From Fasciolopsis buskii (taxonomy: Eukaryota; Platyhelminthes; Trematoda; Plagiorchiida; Fasciolidae), in the NCBI GenBank assembly GCA_008360955.1, contig LUCM01004968.1:160319-224318 (forward strand): a DNA stretch of 64,000 nucleotides, given 5' to 3'. Below, piece by piece: positions 1-13,475 of this stretch. The position numbers and the translations under genes were made by a program. How positions within the stretch are numbered: position 1 is the stretch's first letter; every line of letters begins with the position of its first letter. The notes under the pieces were generated by a model. It saw nothing but the letters and a program-made list of their open reading frames with translations, was not told the origin of the DNA and searched no databases.

Positions 1-3000
1 TAATGAGGTTATTGAATTTGTGATTTTTGGAGTCAACTTATTGTTTCTTAAACTGTTTCTAATCAGTTGTTAGGATTAATTATAAATAAGAGTCTTTCTT
101 TTTACCGAACCATATCAGTTTTTCTCTTTTTTTCGTAGTATGGTTCATAAATTTGATACTGAGTATTGAAATTTACAGTAATCCGATTTCCCGCTGTTGC
201 AGGTCAATTTTGTCGGATTGGGTTAGCTACTATATCGTCGTATCTTATTTTCAATTATGAGCACTAGTTAGAGGGGGAGGGTTTCAGGTGGGACATATCC
301 TCCGGGCTTAGCTTTTACAGTAGAGTTTGAGGCATACGTAAGGCTAACCACTAGAGAATTTTATTATGGCGAGCGAATTCACCGTGTGAGGTGGACATCA
401 TGGTATGACAAGTTTGATCGGAAAAGTCCATGACGCGAATATCATATGACAGGCTACAATTCAGCTCACCTCATTTGTCACGCCTTTAATCTGAAGAAAA
501 TTGATATCACGAACCCAAAAAGAATGAGGATAACTTTCAAAAATTTGAAATCCAATGCGAACGCACATCAAATACTCTCCGTAAACGGTTTTTTGGTATT
601 AGCAAAAGAGGTGGCATGATTGTCGTTATGTTTCCAGGACCACCTTGTTGCCTTGGCCACGGACTTTCAAACTGATCCTGATCCAGAAGGCAACCACGTC
701 ATCGGAACCGGAAGTGGATAACCCATGAGTTTTCTTAAGCAACGCTTCTCCGGCCTTTACTTCACAACGAAACAGCCTACTTTTTTTACCTTTCTGTTAC
801 CGGGTAGCTTGCTGGTTTGACCAGCTTAACTCAAGAACGCGATTTTTCAATTGACAGTCGCCCAAATGTCAGTGTCTTCTAAACACATGCAAGAATTCCG
901 AGATAGGTGTTCTTGCGTCTTTTGCGAATCACGCTAACTGTCTGGTCTGCATACTGGCATACACTAGGTGCAGTCATTCATCGATTCACTTTGTCCGACA
1001 TCGAGTGATTAATGAATTCCTGTTGGATGAGGAATCCTAAATCAGGTCTTGACTTTGGTGTTTTCACTCGTGTCCGGATAACAGACAGTCCCTTTTTTCT
1101 CATACATCTATTGCGTAGCACAATTCGCCACTGCGTTCTGACTACCATGTACCATTTGCACGTATGTTTTGTTTTTAAAATTATAAACCTTGGTTTGTTT
1201 AATTCAACTTGTTATTATGCGGAGTAGGCTGTCATTACAATGAGTGCCGGGAAGATGGACTCGGTGATTCAAAGTAATTAGAAGCTTCTGTTCAAGAAAG
1301 CGCTTATGCTGTGTCTGGAGTGTCTCCACAATGAACGACCAACAGGTGCAGTATTTCCAGACTGCAGACCGAAAGCAAGATTACTCAGGTCGAAAATTAT
1401 TGTTCAACCGCTAGGGTATATATGGCTAGAGGGCGCTCACAAAAGAACAGCATGTGCGAGCTGTCGAAGGACAGATCAAAATGGCTTGGAATATTCACCT
1501 ATCCAGAATGGGAATCTTGTCCGACAGTGGTTGCGAGAACGGCATGGTTCTTTCGACTAATTTGTTTCGTCGCTCAATAGACGCGTACATTGTGTTTTGT
1601 CTTCGCGTCATACCAAAGTAGATTTAGTACATACGAGTTCGTATGCCATTCGGTTGTTGTTTTTGCTCTTCCCTCTTAGTAACACTTGATATCCTACCAG
1701 CGTTTTACCCCATTCTGAGACTTCCTGCTCATTCCGTCCTGTTATTTTATTAGTAACACGACGTTCCACAACTCATATCCTCAATTCACAAATCGTTTAG
1801 ATTGACCGAAATGGATGGAATCAGAAACTCCGTCTGCTCGGTCTTATTTAGGCTTATTTGTTGTCCGTACAAGCGTACAGACGGTCTATACTGGTGTCTC
1901 ACGTGTACAAATTTCCAGTCAACCACCGTGCAGTCCGTTTGTAACATGCCATACGCAAAATGTTTTCTCAGTCGTCTGTTGCGGTGATTTTTTTGTCCGC
2001 ACTCTATTACGTTCATGTTACAATAGTTGTATAGCTATTAAATGTATTTCACTCTTTTCTCTGCAGTTTGTTCTGTCGAGTCACACCACGCATGTTGACC
2101 ATTGCTTTCTGCTTATTTTCCGTGCCAGACACAGTTCGAGTACTGACAGTAACACAACGGGAATTTAGTTTTTATTTGATCATCCATTTTTTTGTTTCTT
2201 TCGAGTGTTTGATGTCTTAGTTGTAGCGTTTAACACCAGCGGGGTAAGCTTTTAGATTTTCATCATTTCGAGGTTTTTGACAATCCGATCAATTCAGCCG
2301 GAACTGATGAGTTGTTGAAATTCGATGTAAGTCAGGCGAAATGTAACGAGGTGATCGTGGTTGTTTTTTGTGTATATACGTTAGCCTGTTATTTCTGATG
2401 GGTGGTTAACAATCGTGAATTGTGCTTACCACAATGCGTGTCAGCTGGTAACGACTGTTCCTTTCGCATTCAGTGAACGCACGCTTTTGTCACCTAATCT
2501 GTCTGGGGCACGCAGGTACTAACATTATGCGTAAGTGAACAGCAGATTATATCCTGATCAAACACCGGATCGTCCAAGCACCCATTGGTTGCATCCCCCA
2601 TCCACGTTTTAGCTTGTTTACAAGCGATCTCGTATCTGTGTGCACAAAAAAAACGGGTCCTCAGAAAACTACCCTAACTGTGAACACCGTTAAGAAAGGA
2701 TGTACCCGGGGTTTTCTCGATTGGTATTTGACGGAATATAAGTGAAAGCATACTGAGGAATGAAAGGGCCTATTCACATGCGATAAATCCACTTGTTTTC
2801 AATTGGTTAGGCTTTCCTTCTGGATATCCACGCTAAGATATGTTTACAGGAGACTTCTGGTGCAAATGGCTTGTTATTCTTTGATCAAGATCCGACAAAC
2901 ATGACACACTGGTCTTATTTGTCATGAGGCACACACCATACCGTTTCGAGGTTTCAACGTCTGACCGATGTAGTAGGTATGTACTGTCACCTTGAGAGAG

Positions 3001-3040
3001 CATCTCAGGAATTTGTGACGTATTAGGAAGCGAGACTTAC
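1..3040. other. Unannotated 5' stretch
   Basis: No exon, RNA gene or recognisable element could be supported here on either strand. Short open frames occur (for example 1306-1560 on + and 1786-2016 on -), but they lack family motifs, repeats and plausible splice context, and they overlap each other on opposite strands. The sequence is AT-rich with T-runs. Confidence 0.5.
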
Positions 3041-3200
3041 CGGTGGTGGTTGAGCCGACAGGGTCGTGGCGTCTGGACGTGGAGGTCGCGGGTTTGAGTC
3101 CTCCAACTCCTGATCAACTTTCCCACTGGGCAGCCCTCTGTTGGTCGCGACCCCCTTCCTGAAAATGATGTACACTGTGGTTTCAACAATAAAGGATGTA
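3041..3200 (+). repeat. tRNA-derived SINE, family A (copy 1)
   Basis: The left part resembles a tRNA gene. A degraded A-box lies in the first 20 bases, and a B-box (ggtttgagtcc) lies at 3091-3101. The body that follows (cccactgggcagccctctgttgg..., then cttcctgaaaatgatgtac) recurs at 18772-18922, 19951-20112, 35345-35505 and 58269-58402. The copy ends at an AATAAAGGA tail. A repeated tRNA-like head with a shared non-tRNA body is the hallmark of a Pol III SINE rather than a functional tRNA. Confidence 0.8.
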
Positions 3201-5476
3201 CGAGTTGAAAGATTAGAATGAGTGCATCGAAGCAATCCCTGTGGCCGCGTAGTGTTGTATTCGTGTCGATCCCCGCCGCCTCTGAACTGCAATTCTGGTA
3301 ACCATTTGCATGATCACGGTTTGTTCACATTGGGCATCTTATCTTGTTATATTTAAAGTTTACGATATCGTCTTTCGACCACCGAATTGTTAATAGTCCC
3401 GTCGTTTCCCGATCATTTTTTGTCTTAGCAAACAGCACGCGTGAAGCGTTGAGCTCATTCTTTCACTGTTTCATTCATACTTGAAGACCATGGAATTCTG
3501 ATTGACTTTAGGCATTATTGTTAGTCGTAGCTCCCGTTGATGGTCTTCATAAGGTTCTGATCGATGAACCTGGCATTCAGGTCACAAGCCTCTTATAACC
3601 AGCCCATACACTGTCGATTTCATCTCGACTGGTGATGAGACGTTTACTTTCTAAACACCAGGTTGACTGGTCAGATCATTCTGATAAAAGCCATGGAATA
3701 TTTAGCTTGTGTGGACTTTAGTCGAATTCGATTGATCCTCTAGTTGATAACACCTCATCCCGTTCGAATCAAGTGAGAAACAAAAGCATCTGAGCGACCA
3801 GAAGGCCGTGTACATTGGACCAAAAAATGCTCTCTTCTTCCATTGAAGTACTTCATTCCTCGGGGTACCTATTATGCCACATGCAAATATAGGAGGCTAA
3901 TCCGAGTACATCGATTTCGTCCTATTTCTAGACATATGACACGATCTCATGTTGGCTTTCGGATGACATGTGCTGAGCAACCAGGATCAGCGTCATTTCA
4001 CCTCAAGACACATTCGCTTGCATACTTCAGAGATAGAGAACATTCTGGACTGGTGATGAAACATCGGGGCAGTGAAGAATTGATCCGTTTAATGAAAAAT
4101 ATATTTTGCAGGCTATTGGAATGGGGAATGTTGGAATATTTATGCCCTCCATCACGAAAATGCTGAAGATCAACAGATGAAGTTTGAGAAAATGGACCCA
4201 AGTGCATCAGAACGACTACGGTAACATGCACGCTTTAGGAGGTTGGGAGACAAAGGAAAACCTTTGGTAGGAAAAGCGACATACTTGTAATAATCAAGTA
4301 ACCAAAGCATTAACCTACCAGGACAACAATGCGTGTCCCCAGTGATCGAGAATCTTCCGCAAGAATTTAGGCAGGATATGATTCTATGTCGAATTTTATG
4401 GTGCAGTAACACAAGTTGTCGACGTTTTGGTTTGGTGATTTGTAAACGAGTCTTGAGAAAGGTTATCCGCGATAATCGATACGTCGACAAGTCAACAACT
4501 ACTTCGATCACGTTGTGTTACTGAACAGCAAGTTTGCATACAAAAAATTCACACGGCCCATCATTATTTTGATCCATTGCCAACTGAACTCGGTTCTGAT
4601 ACTGTTGGGGTAAGACTTCCTCCATGACTTTTCAGGTCGTTCGATGCGAACCCAGTCCAGCAGATATGGGCGTATCTGAAAAGAATAGTCATGCTAATAA
4701 GAAACCTACAAACTAACCAGAGTTTAAAAAGCTCTTTCACAAAAGATTTCATTGAGCTGTTGGCTAATTTGCCGACCGACCACTTAGCAGCGCCAGACAG
4801 AACCGGAAGTGTTATTTCTACAACTGATTCCCGTTATCGCAATGCGACTACGTACGCCTTTAGCTAACACTGGAATCAGATACTTTGGCCGAGGGCATTT
4901 CTTTTAGTATTATGCGTATGAATGGGGATTTTTTTAGTACACATTTCTTGTCCAAGGATTTGAACACGAAAAGTTCATGTCCTAGTCAGCTACAAATTGA
5001 TTCCAGCACATGGGATCTTAACAAATTTGTTAGACTTAATACAAACTGATTTTCATCTGACCACCTGGCGAGCTTGTTGCCACGCGAACAGGTAATTGAA
5101 TTTCAATCCTGCACATTTCATTTTCGAGCAATTCATGATAATGTTGATTTATTCAAACACGGTAGACGCTGTGTTGTTGTGCTGTTCACACCTACTCCGG
5201 TCAGCCTACTTGACAATGTGTTCTCCTTACAATGAATCAACAAGTTAGGGTAAACGAATGCACACGGTGTAAATCGAGAACAGCAATTTTCTAATGCACC
5301 ATCCTCTTTCTATTTTGCATACCGTCACGCAGTATGTTTTGAATGGGCCCGCAACACTTGGCTTCCAAATGTAAATTTCTTTCCCGTATTATCATCACAT
5401 AGTCATCAAACTGATTAACACTTAATAGCGTTTTCACTATCCATATTGCATGCTGATTAGGACAAACGACCTGACA
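3201..5476. other. Intergenic, upstream flank of ANKRD16
   Basis: No coding exon is recognised. The stretch should contain the promoter and any 5' untranslated exon of the ankyrin gene, but no promoter element stands out. A possible splice acceptor (gctgattag, ending at about 5459) just before the start codon leaves room for a non-coding first exon. The short ORFs at 3843-4166 (+) and 4170-4511 (-) show no family motif. Confidence 0.4.
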
Positions 5477-5989
5477 ATGGAGAACGTGAATGCGAGTTTG
5501 ATAGTCAAACAAGTGTTCACTTCAATCGAAAGTAATCAACCGGAATTGGCTATCCGAGCTGTGGGCGACCTGCCAGACAAGAAACTACGCCAGAAAATAT
5601 GGGAATCTCGTAAACCACACTCCTCCAATCGAGGCGATACACCATTGCACATAGCCGCGCGTAACGGGCATATCAGTGTTCTCCGAACAGCCCACGAAGA
5701 CGGAGCCACATTCACCTGTTTGAATGATCATCGAAAACAACCGTTACACGAAGCAGCCCAGACTGGTCAGGCCAATTGTGCAGCATTCCTATTGGACACG
5801 GTCAAAGTTCCGGTCGATTGTTTGAAACGCGCTGACTGGACCGCAATGATGCTTGCCTGTGTCGGACCTAGTCATCATTCGGACACGGTTGAGGGATGTG
5901 AGTCATCGTACGTGGACTGCGTACGTCTTCTTCTGGAACACGGGGCCGACCCAACATTCACAAATAAGGATGGATGGAATTGTTTGCAA
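5477..5989 (+). CDS. ANKRD16-like ankyrin repeat protein, exon 1
   Basis: This exon encodes residues 1-171 of an ankyrin-repeat protein whose closest known relative is ANKRD16. In vertebrates ANKRD16 binds alanyl-tRNA synthetase and helps prevent serine mischarging. Canonical repeats are visible at about residues 54-83 (TPLHIAARNGH), 87-118 (QPLHEAA, then VDCLKRADWT) and 121-163 (LLLEHGADPTFTNKDGWN). The VDCLK-ADWT and NKDGWN strings are characteristic of ANKRD16. I chose the ATG at 5477 because it has A at -3 and G at +4; an in-frame ATG at 5450 has a poor context. The exon ends after a CAA codon at a GTATGG donor, phase 0. The frame stays open to 6505, but that extension is intronic and loses the ankyrin pattern. 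Confidence 0.86.
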
Positions 5990-7479
5990 GTATGGTTACC
6001 CTTGGATGTATTGGGGGGATTCGGAAGTTTCTCTTATTTCCTATTTATTTATAGTAATTTCGTTTCACGTGATTTGAAAGTGTTTAATTTCACTCTCACT
6101 ATGGTTGAATATATTAGTATGCGAACCAATCCGCCAACGGATGTCTTTATTTGGAATATCGATTTATCCGTGATTCGTGTGAATTATATTTCCGGTCCAC
6201 TTCCCCAAAATATGATTGGGCCACCAAAATGCTGTTCTGATCGGTGTAAATCATTCGACCGACGTTCGGAATTTCATGTGTATAACGCAGTCACGGGAGT
6301 ACAATCTAGACAAACTCTTCATCCGCACGTGGCCCAATGGGAACACATGAACGATAAATCCCACCAAAGTTGGGCTTTGCGAGTGGCCAATAAGCGAGTA
6401 GGGAATATGGGCGTTTGTGCGGTTCGTTTGTATGTCAAACAGATTTACCAAACGTTTACTGTCGTTATGTACGAAGTGCATGCTCGCATGCACGGGATTG
6501 TTTAAATCAGACATAACAGCTGTGAATGGAAATACAAACATCCCGTGTCATGTTATGTATGCAAGGGTGTGTATTTGTCAACGAAAAGACGTTGTTGATC
6601 GTATGTTAAGGAGTTGGCACTTCTTTTGCATTGGATAATCCATTTCAAGGCATGATTCTAACGGGTTTGACTGAAAACTTGTCCCACGTCCTCCGATAGA
6701 ATAGTTTTACCGGCAAATTAAACATTCTCATATTGATCTAATCAAATTCCAACAAATTTTACTGCTGCTTCCAAATGGTAAACCCCAAACATCATTTTCT
6801 TGTCAGTTTCGATAAACGAAATGCAGACTTCATTCTGTAACATTAACAAGCACATGCTCATCCAGAAACTAATCAACGATGGTGACCGAAACAAACACGA
6901 AGCGAAGTAGGTTTCCACGCGACAAACATCTGGAGCATGCTTCAAATAATCTACTTGCATCCTGCTTGGTTTCCTAAATGTACTCTTCCCTGAATTATGC
7001 ATGTAAGGCTATTGCGAGGAAATAAACCGGAAAAAAGAGTTCATCTGTTACCATTGATTTCTTATTAGCCTAGGCTGCGTCAGTAACACTGTATTCTCAC
7101 GTTGTCTGGTCTTATTTCCTATCCATTATCGTCGATTTTCCAACTTGCAAAATCAAACAGTCAAACCTATAAAAAATTCACCAATTCACCTTTTGTAAGG
7201 TTAGGTTTTACTGATAGGGTTAACTGATCCGTACTTCGAATGATGAACCCGAGACTACTTTGCTTCCTCTTGGTGGAAGCAGAGGAGGCAAGTTTTGATA
7301 TTAGTGTCACAACGGACAACCATTTTGGTTAGAACAATCGTATTTGCTGCAAGTAGCTCAGAACACACTAGTGGGAGCCCTTTATTACCTGTAACAGTAA
7401 CCGATTCTACAATTTTGGAGCGGTAGTAATACTGTAAACATTCAGTAGCACGTGTAAGGGCCTTTTTGTCCGGAGCCGG

Positions 7480-7960
7480 TAGGGTCAACCACATATAGGA
7501 AGTCGCACTCGTATCACTTAGAGTTAATCTAGCCACTCTAACAGGCTCAAAATACTTCCAAATGACCGTGTGCATCACATAACCTCTGCTGGGTAAGTCT
7601 TATGCACTGTCTTTTCGTAGCGGAGCTGTTGTTACCAAAGCGGAAGAACAAAGGCAAATGCCTAACATTCGTCACCCGGTTGATTGAGCTTCGGTAACCA
7701 ATCTGGAGGAAACGGCTAAACTCTGAATCCAAACCAACCACGGGTGGCTTAAGCAGCATACATCTTTATGCCCACCGGTATCAGGGGCAAAGGGATTTAC
7801 GGGGCACTGGGGAGGTTTAGCCCCATCCGAGGGTGAATGAGCTGAATCAGTCACCGGTCCTCATCGCTTTACGTGACCCCAAGGTTGTTCTGCTGCCTTG
7901 TGGTTTAGTCTGCTTGGTCAAAGACTCGTGGTGGTGTTCCCTAAGTCAACCCTTCACTTC
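7480..7960 (+). repeat. Dispersed repeat, unknown family (copy 1)
   Basis: Reading + here and - at 12840-13290 gives the same order of short matching blocks, for example aaatacttccaaatgacc against AAATACTCCCAAATGACC, then cagtcaccggt and ctgccttgtgg. The copies are strongly diverged with indels, which suggests an old transposable element. The - copy keeps a 97-codon open frame (12867-13160) with no family I recognise. No terminal structure was identified. Confidence 0.5.
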
Positions 7961-9925
7961 GTTTTGGACAGCTGGGTGGCCTCAAGCCTAAATTGGAATT
8001 GTGGATTCCAATCAGTATCCGATGTAGTTAAGGTGGAAGTTAGAAGGACTATCGTGTGTGGTGAATTCTGCACATCGTTTGTTTTTCTTTCCTCTTTCTG
8101 GCTCATTGTTTTCAAGTTTCGTCATGATTATGGTGGCACGTGATCTGCACGCGAATTTTTTCAAGATATGTATGGAAAGGTCTATACAATACAATGCAAT
8201 ACAGTACTATGCTATATATATATGAGTTGGCCTCATATAGGCGAGTAAACGAAGGTTCACGGGAACACTGCCGGTTTCGCGTTACTGTCACTCCGTCGCC
8301 ATCCTTACCCGTTGCTCCTCTGTTGATTTACCTTCGTACTTGAATACTGCGAGTGTTACCACACCAGCGTGAATGGGTCAAAAGTCCATATGAACATCGC
8401 CGTTGTTCTCGTTTTTTTTTATTCTATTCGTTTTAGGCACTGCCTACCCATACATAGAACGACGGCACAGAGCCTAACCAGCGTCAAACAAACGGTGGTC
8501 GCATTTGCGATGCTCTTGTGTACTCTCGATCCATTCACACTCCTGTCATCCAAGAATCGAAGAATAGCTGTTCAGGCTAGTACGATCACCGATAACGGTT
8601 CATCTCGATCGAATATTCCCTAATCTAAAGCTGCTCACCGTGATTTTGTGGTTGACCAACGTCTTAGTGCACATCAGTGCTCCGGTCAGTGAATTGCAAG
8701 AATTTTCTTTGTCTCCCTATCTTGCGCATTCTGAATTCGTGTATGTATACATCAATTTGTAATCATATCTGTATTTGTATGAGCTCTCTACATCTGTTAT
8801 CTTTTATTTCAGCCAAAGGGTGCCCACTTAACATTGGGGTATATAAATGGACTGAAAAACTGTAAATAAAAAACAACCCGAAAACATGAAATGTTGTCTA
8901 AACAAATCCGAGTTATGCATTAGGTCGGTACTCGTAGCGCGCAAAACCGCACAGCCTCCGCAACCTCGGATATGTTATCACCACCGGGAGTGTCCACTGG
9001 ACACCACCGACACGGCCGGTATGTTTTCGTCATAAATTCACGTGTCGATCGACTTCAGCTTGGTGGTTTATTTTCAGACCATTTTGGTTTCGTCTATGAT
9101 CAGCTTTTGCTTATTTGTACTCCGTACACTCATACGCTTTCATCGCTGCGCGAATTCCATCAACAACGATTTAGTTGCCCGTTTCCGCTCAAGCAAGGAG
9201 GTTTCATAGATATTTGCACGCAATCCGACAAGTTCGGTGAATATTTACTAAGCCATACATCCACTCACATACACACGTAAACCTGAGCTGTCGTTAAATG
9301 CCGAAGAAGCATTTTTCATCATTTGAAGAGATTCAGCGGTTTCCACAGTCACGCATGAAGCAAAACTTCGGGGAAGGAGGGAAAGTTCGATTGGAAATTT
9401 CAGTTTCATGACGTTCCAGTACCAGATCTTTTTTTATCTCTTACCATTTTTTGCTTGCCGTAATAATGATACATAAAAGCACAATAGTTCCACGAAAATG
9501 GGGCAACTAAAGGCGAGAGCACTTGGACTTGCAATGGCCACAGTTTGACCGCCACCGGTCAGTTAAGTGAAAGCCGGTTGTATCGATCCGCTTGTCAAAC
9601 ATTGCGTGCTCCTAATTATTGAATTCCTCACTTTTGGGTTGGCAATCTTATTACATGGTTATACTGATACGTGTTTCTTTGGTTTTACTATGACACAGCA
9701 TTGCTTTATGGGATATTGACGGATTACTATTATGTTTTGGTGTAGAAAGCGCACCGAAGAGTTATTAATTTGTTTACTGGTAGTATGTCCGTCTGCCGAT
9801 AATCTAGTAAGTTTTTGAAGTAGGCATTGGGTCATCATCAGCGTACAAACAGACTGCTTTTTCTTGTTTTCAACCTGATTACTTTTGTCTCTTTTCTTTC
9901 GCTTCGTTTATTACTAAGCGAGAAG

Positions 9926-9990
9926 GGTATGTCATTTTTCAGGAAGGGATTCGCGGCCAACAGAGGTCTGCCAAATGGGGAAAGTTGTCC
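9926..9990 (-). repeat. SINE family A fragment (copy 2)
   Basis: On the - strand this is the 3' body of the family: cccatttggcagacctctgt, then ttggccgcgaatcccttcctgaaaaatgac. The tRNA-like head is missing, so it is a 5'-truncated copy. Confidence 0.6.
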
Positions 9991-10516
9991 CTCAAAATTA
10001 CCAGATAAACTGTTCACGTGACCAGGTTGACACATAGGTGGTTTCGAACACAGCATATCTGTCAAGCAAAATCGGTATACCGCGCGAATTTATACTGCTG
10101 AAGTTCTCACTGCGAGACGTGATTGGTCAATAAAATCAGGGCAAATGTTAACCAATACTGATTGTGTGTTGTCGTGTGTCTGAGTATTTGGTAAGTTAAT
10201 CGGGCCACGGCGTTTGCCTATCCCTTTGTGATTGTATTCATCCAGATGCCTAAGTCGAACACTACAGAACAATAATCTTAACCACATGTGATGGACTATT
10301 GCTTTGTATTATTTTTACTAACACCTAATCAGCCGCAGGAAGCGTTTTGTGCCACAATGTGTGCTGGAAATGTACAAATTCTAATTGCCTAGAGGAGTTG
10401 GAATAATTTACAGCTACTCGCATTCGCCGTCTTCTGTTCAGTTGACCAGTCAGATTTGAATTCTTGTCCGGCTTTAATCTTGTCTAGTGCATCATCCGTT
10501 CTCTTCCCCTGTCCAG

Positions 10517-10906
10517 CTCGCTTGCAGATCGGGTTGCAAACAAATTGTTTCAATGCTTCTGAGTCACAGTCCCCGACTGATCAACTCGAGAACACATAAC
10601 GGACGCACAGTTCTACACTGCGCCGTCTCTGGAAGCAAAGACTCTGATTGTGCTCGCACCGTGAACGTCGAGTCCGCTACAGATGTTCTCGATTTTTGTT
10701 GTGTGATTCATGGTCTATTGTACCACTGTCCGTCACATCTGCGCACACCAGACTCATGCGGTACTCTGCCTGTGTTTGATGCACTTCGCCGCGGTCACGT
10801 GAGAATTGCCACCCACCTTTTAGATTACGCTCAAACTCGGGAGCAGTTGTTGGCTGAGGACAAACTTGGACAACAAGCGATCCACGTAGCAGCCGAATCT
10901 GGTCAG
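10517..10906 (+). CDS. ANKRD16-like ankyrin repeat protein, exon 2
   Basis: This exon encodes 130 residues (about 172-301). It begins LACRSGCKQIV, which completes the repeat split by intron 1, since NCLQ joined to LACRSG gives a normal ankyrin helix. It then contains GRTVLHCAVSG, GTLPVFDALRRGHVRIATHLL and GQQAIHVAAESGQ repeats. The loop between the second and third of these is long, making the protein larger than human ANKRD16 (361 residues). The acceptor CAG ends at 10516 and the donor GTAGTT starts at 10907. Both boundaries are phase 0, and the joined frame is open without any edit. Confidence 0.85.
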
Positions 10907-12639
10907 GTAGTTCATATTTCAGTTCACACGTTTAGTTCTCCGATGGGCGAGTTTTTCTGTTATTCTACTGTTCAGTGGGTAGTATGTACGACATTGGTCA
11001 GTTGTTTTGCATCGTTTTTCGGTCGGTAATCATTGGGATGATCATCTCGAGAGAGAAGACTTGTAGTTTTGTAATGAATGCGGAAGTACAAACGTAACGC
11101 CAGGAATGAGTCGACTGTTGAAACAAGACTATTGAAATGATTGGGCTTTTTTATGACGTTCTACGAGCATGAACGTTGTGGAAAGGGCATTTCGCATAGC
11201 CACTGGAATCTGCTACATGGGAGGGAGGAGGCAAGCTTGACCTTAAAGTTTGGAATTTCATGGGACGACTTAAGGTTTCATTGGGTGTTCTGTGGTAATA
11301 AGTGGGGATAGTGTATTGCCATCTAGCCCCTAAGTGATCACCGGCAGATCTGGGATTTGAGACTCTGGACGTGTTGGTGAAAGATACTTAATACACTTGT
11401 AGAGGCGTAACTTACCCTCAGAAGAGTTGAATTTCTACAAACTCTCTTCCACAATTAGTCAAATGAGGTTAATCCCGCTTAGTGTGGATAATAATGGTAC
11501 CCGTGGACCGTGGACACTGCAGGAATCTTCAAACTGGTCGTAAACCTTGATAGTGCAAATGTGTTAGGAAGTTAGAAACGGCGGTTTGTGTTGATAACAT
11601 CAGAACACCTGTCCTTCCCATTCAAATAATAGAAGTTTCCAGTTGGTTGTTGGTGAAACGATCTGCAAAGTAGATAGATCTGCCAGTAACCCTCAGTGGT
11701 CATATAAACGTCGGGCCGAGAAATTTTCGTCCGACTTCTCTCGGTTACGTAGGAAAGTGTTTTCCTTAAGACGTCGCGAAACAATTAGTTCTGATGATTT
11801 TCTGCCTGCCATTTTCATAGATGGGGATGAATTCCTTTTTCGGAATCAAATTTCCCTTTCCTCAAAAGTGTTGTTCAAGGAGAAAATGACATCATCTACA
11901 CGAGGACAGTCAACAGTTGTTTATATCCTCAGAATGGAGCCCCAACGATTTGCGACAATTGCAAAGACATAACGCTTGAAGCTATTTGTAACCTCACAAG
12001 TACGCACGTCTATCCTGTGGAGGAGACCTGACATAGTTGCTGGCGTTGGATTAAAACTGGTGGGCTGTTTACCAAGTGTTCCTTAAAATTTATTAAGCAT
12101 TGATGGCTGTCGTTAAGGGCGATATTTGACTAAACTTAACGGGAACTCCGATCGGCTGTCGAAGAGAACTGGCTGGGACGGTGGTAACGCACACGCTTGG
12201 GCTAAAAGGTAGATATGAACCACTGATGAGCTATAATGAGGGGTAACTCATATGCGATGCTTTCCGAGCATAAGTTTGTATGTGAATGGTGTATTTAGGA
12301 AGACAGTCATTCATGCAAAATAACTGCAATCTCACATAGTCCTCTTAATTAATTGTAATATGTATGTATATAATTGCCTGATTTCGGGCTGTGTAAAACA
12401 CATGTCGGTACAACTGGAGAGGGACTAAGTGAAATCAGAGTGAAGAGCAAGGAAAGAACACAGTTTGTTTATCTTAATGTATATACACTCAATGTTTTTG
12501 CTAGGTTAGAGGGAGAGGAAAGCAAAACGAATTTGAGGGTGTCTATGCATGCAACAGAGAGGGAACAGGGTAGTTTTGTGAACGATTTGGTGTAATCGAA
12601 TGGATGCATTATTTGTTTGTGAGTATGGCATTGCCAAAT

Positions 12640-12782
12640 TGTCCAGGAGAAATCCGGAGTATTTTTGGGATTGGAAACCAGAGTCTTTAGATCCCGAAAG
12701 CGTAATCCGCTAAGCAACTGTGCGAAGCACGGGCTATATAAACCATTTGGAGACGGTGACTGACTAGTACCCAGTTCACACA
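12640..12782 (-). repeat. tRNA-like SINE fragment, family E
   Basis: The - strand reads a tRNA-like head with GCTTAGCGGATTACGC (A-box region) and GGTTTCCAATCCC (B-box-like). An upstream extension ends near an ACCAGTGTG-like flank. Arm pairing is poor, so this is probably a SINE or pseudo-tRNA rather than a working tRNA. No second copy was found in the window. Confidence 0.4.
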
Positions 12783-12839
12783 CCCTTTAGATATCGCCAA
12801 ACATCCGGAGTGTCTGGTACACTATTTCGTCGCTCAAAC

Positions 12840-13290
12840 CGAAGTAGGCGGTTAATTTAAGGGATGCTACTCCGAGCGTTTGATCAAATGGTCTAACCCA
12901 CAAGGCACCAGGACGACCCGAGGGTCTCGTGACCCGCTGGAAACCGGTGACCAATTGCTCAGTTCATGCGCCCTTCGGATGGAGCCAGACATCCTGGCTA
13001 TCCAGTCCACCTCTCTACTGCGGATGCCGGTTAGCACACAGTCGTATGCTTCTTCCGCCACCGGCCGTTTACTGCTTACCAAGGACGAGTTTTTCCGGCC
13101 GGGGTCGCCGGACATTCGTCTTCGGACTTTGATGGGAACATCTAGGTCACGAAGAAACAATGCTTGGAACTTTGTCGGCAGAAGTTGTATGGGACGCCGG
13201 TCATTTGGGAGTATTTCGAGAAGCCTTTAGGGCAAGCAGCCGACCCGGAGCCTTTCACATCTACTTTCGACTATGTTGAGGTGCTTGGGT
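12840..13290 (-). repeat. Dispersed repeat, unknown family (copy 2)
   Basis: This is the inverted counterpart of 7480-7960. Its - frame 13160-12867 is open for 97 codons and includes VAEEAYDCVLTGIRSREVD. No known transposon or host domain is recognised. Retention of an open frame only in this copy may be chance or may mark the younger copy. Confidence 0.5.
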
Positions 13291-13475
13291 GCCAGCCCAG
13301 TGTAACATGCTTCATTAATTTCTGTACTGGTTTTCACTCAATCAGACGCGAGTTCCTGCTTACGGCGACTTTTCATTCGAGTTCACCGTGGGCAATTGTC
13401 GTCAGCGTTTCTACCTCCACTGGCACACAAAGTGTAAGCATATTTGTGCAAGATAAACATATATATATATATTGG

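Larger units (their letters stand above)
5990..10516 (+). other. ANKRD16 intron 1
   Basis: This 4,527-bp phase-0 intron runs from a GTATGG donor to a CCCCTGTCCAG acceptor preceded by a pyrimidine-rich tract. It contains a degenerate dispersed repeat at about 7480-7960, related in inverted orientation to 12840-13290, and a reverse-oriented SINE-A fragment at 9926-9990. Nothing else in it could be supported. Confidence 0.7.

Noticed and set aside
5990..6505. Continuation of the ankyrin ORF past 5989 to the stop at 6505
   Set aside because: The ankyrin pattern stops at a good GTATGG donor, and the next exon at 10517 completes the split repeat in phase. The extension has no repeat pattern.
8210..8230. 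TATA-like run as a promoter
   Set aside because: No gene start lies downstream of it; it is a short AT repeat inside ANKRD16 intron 1.
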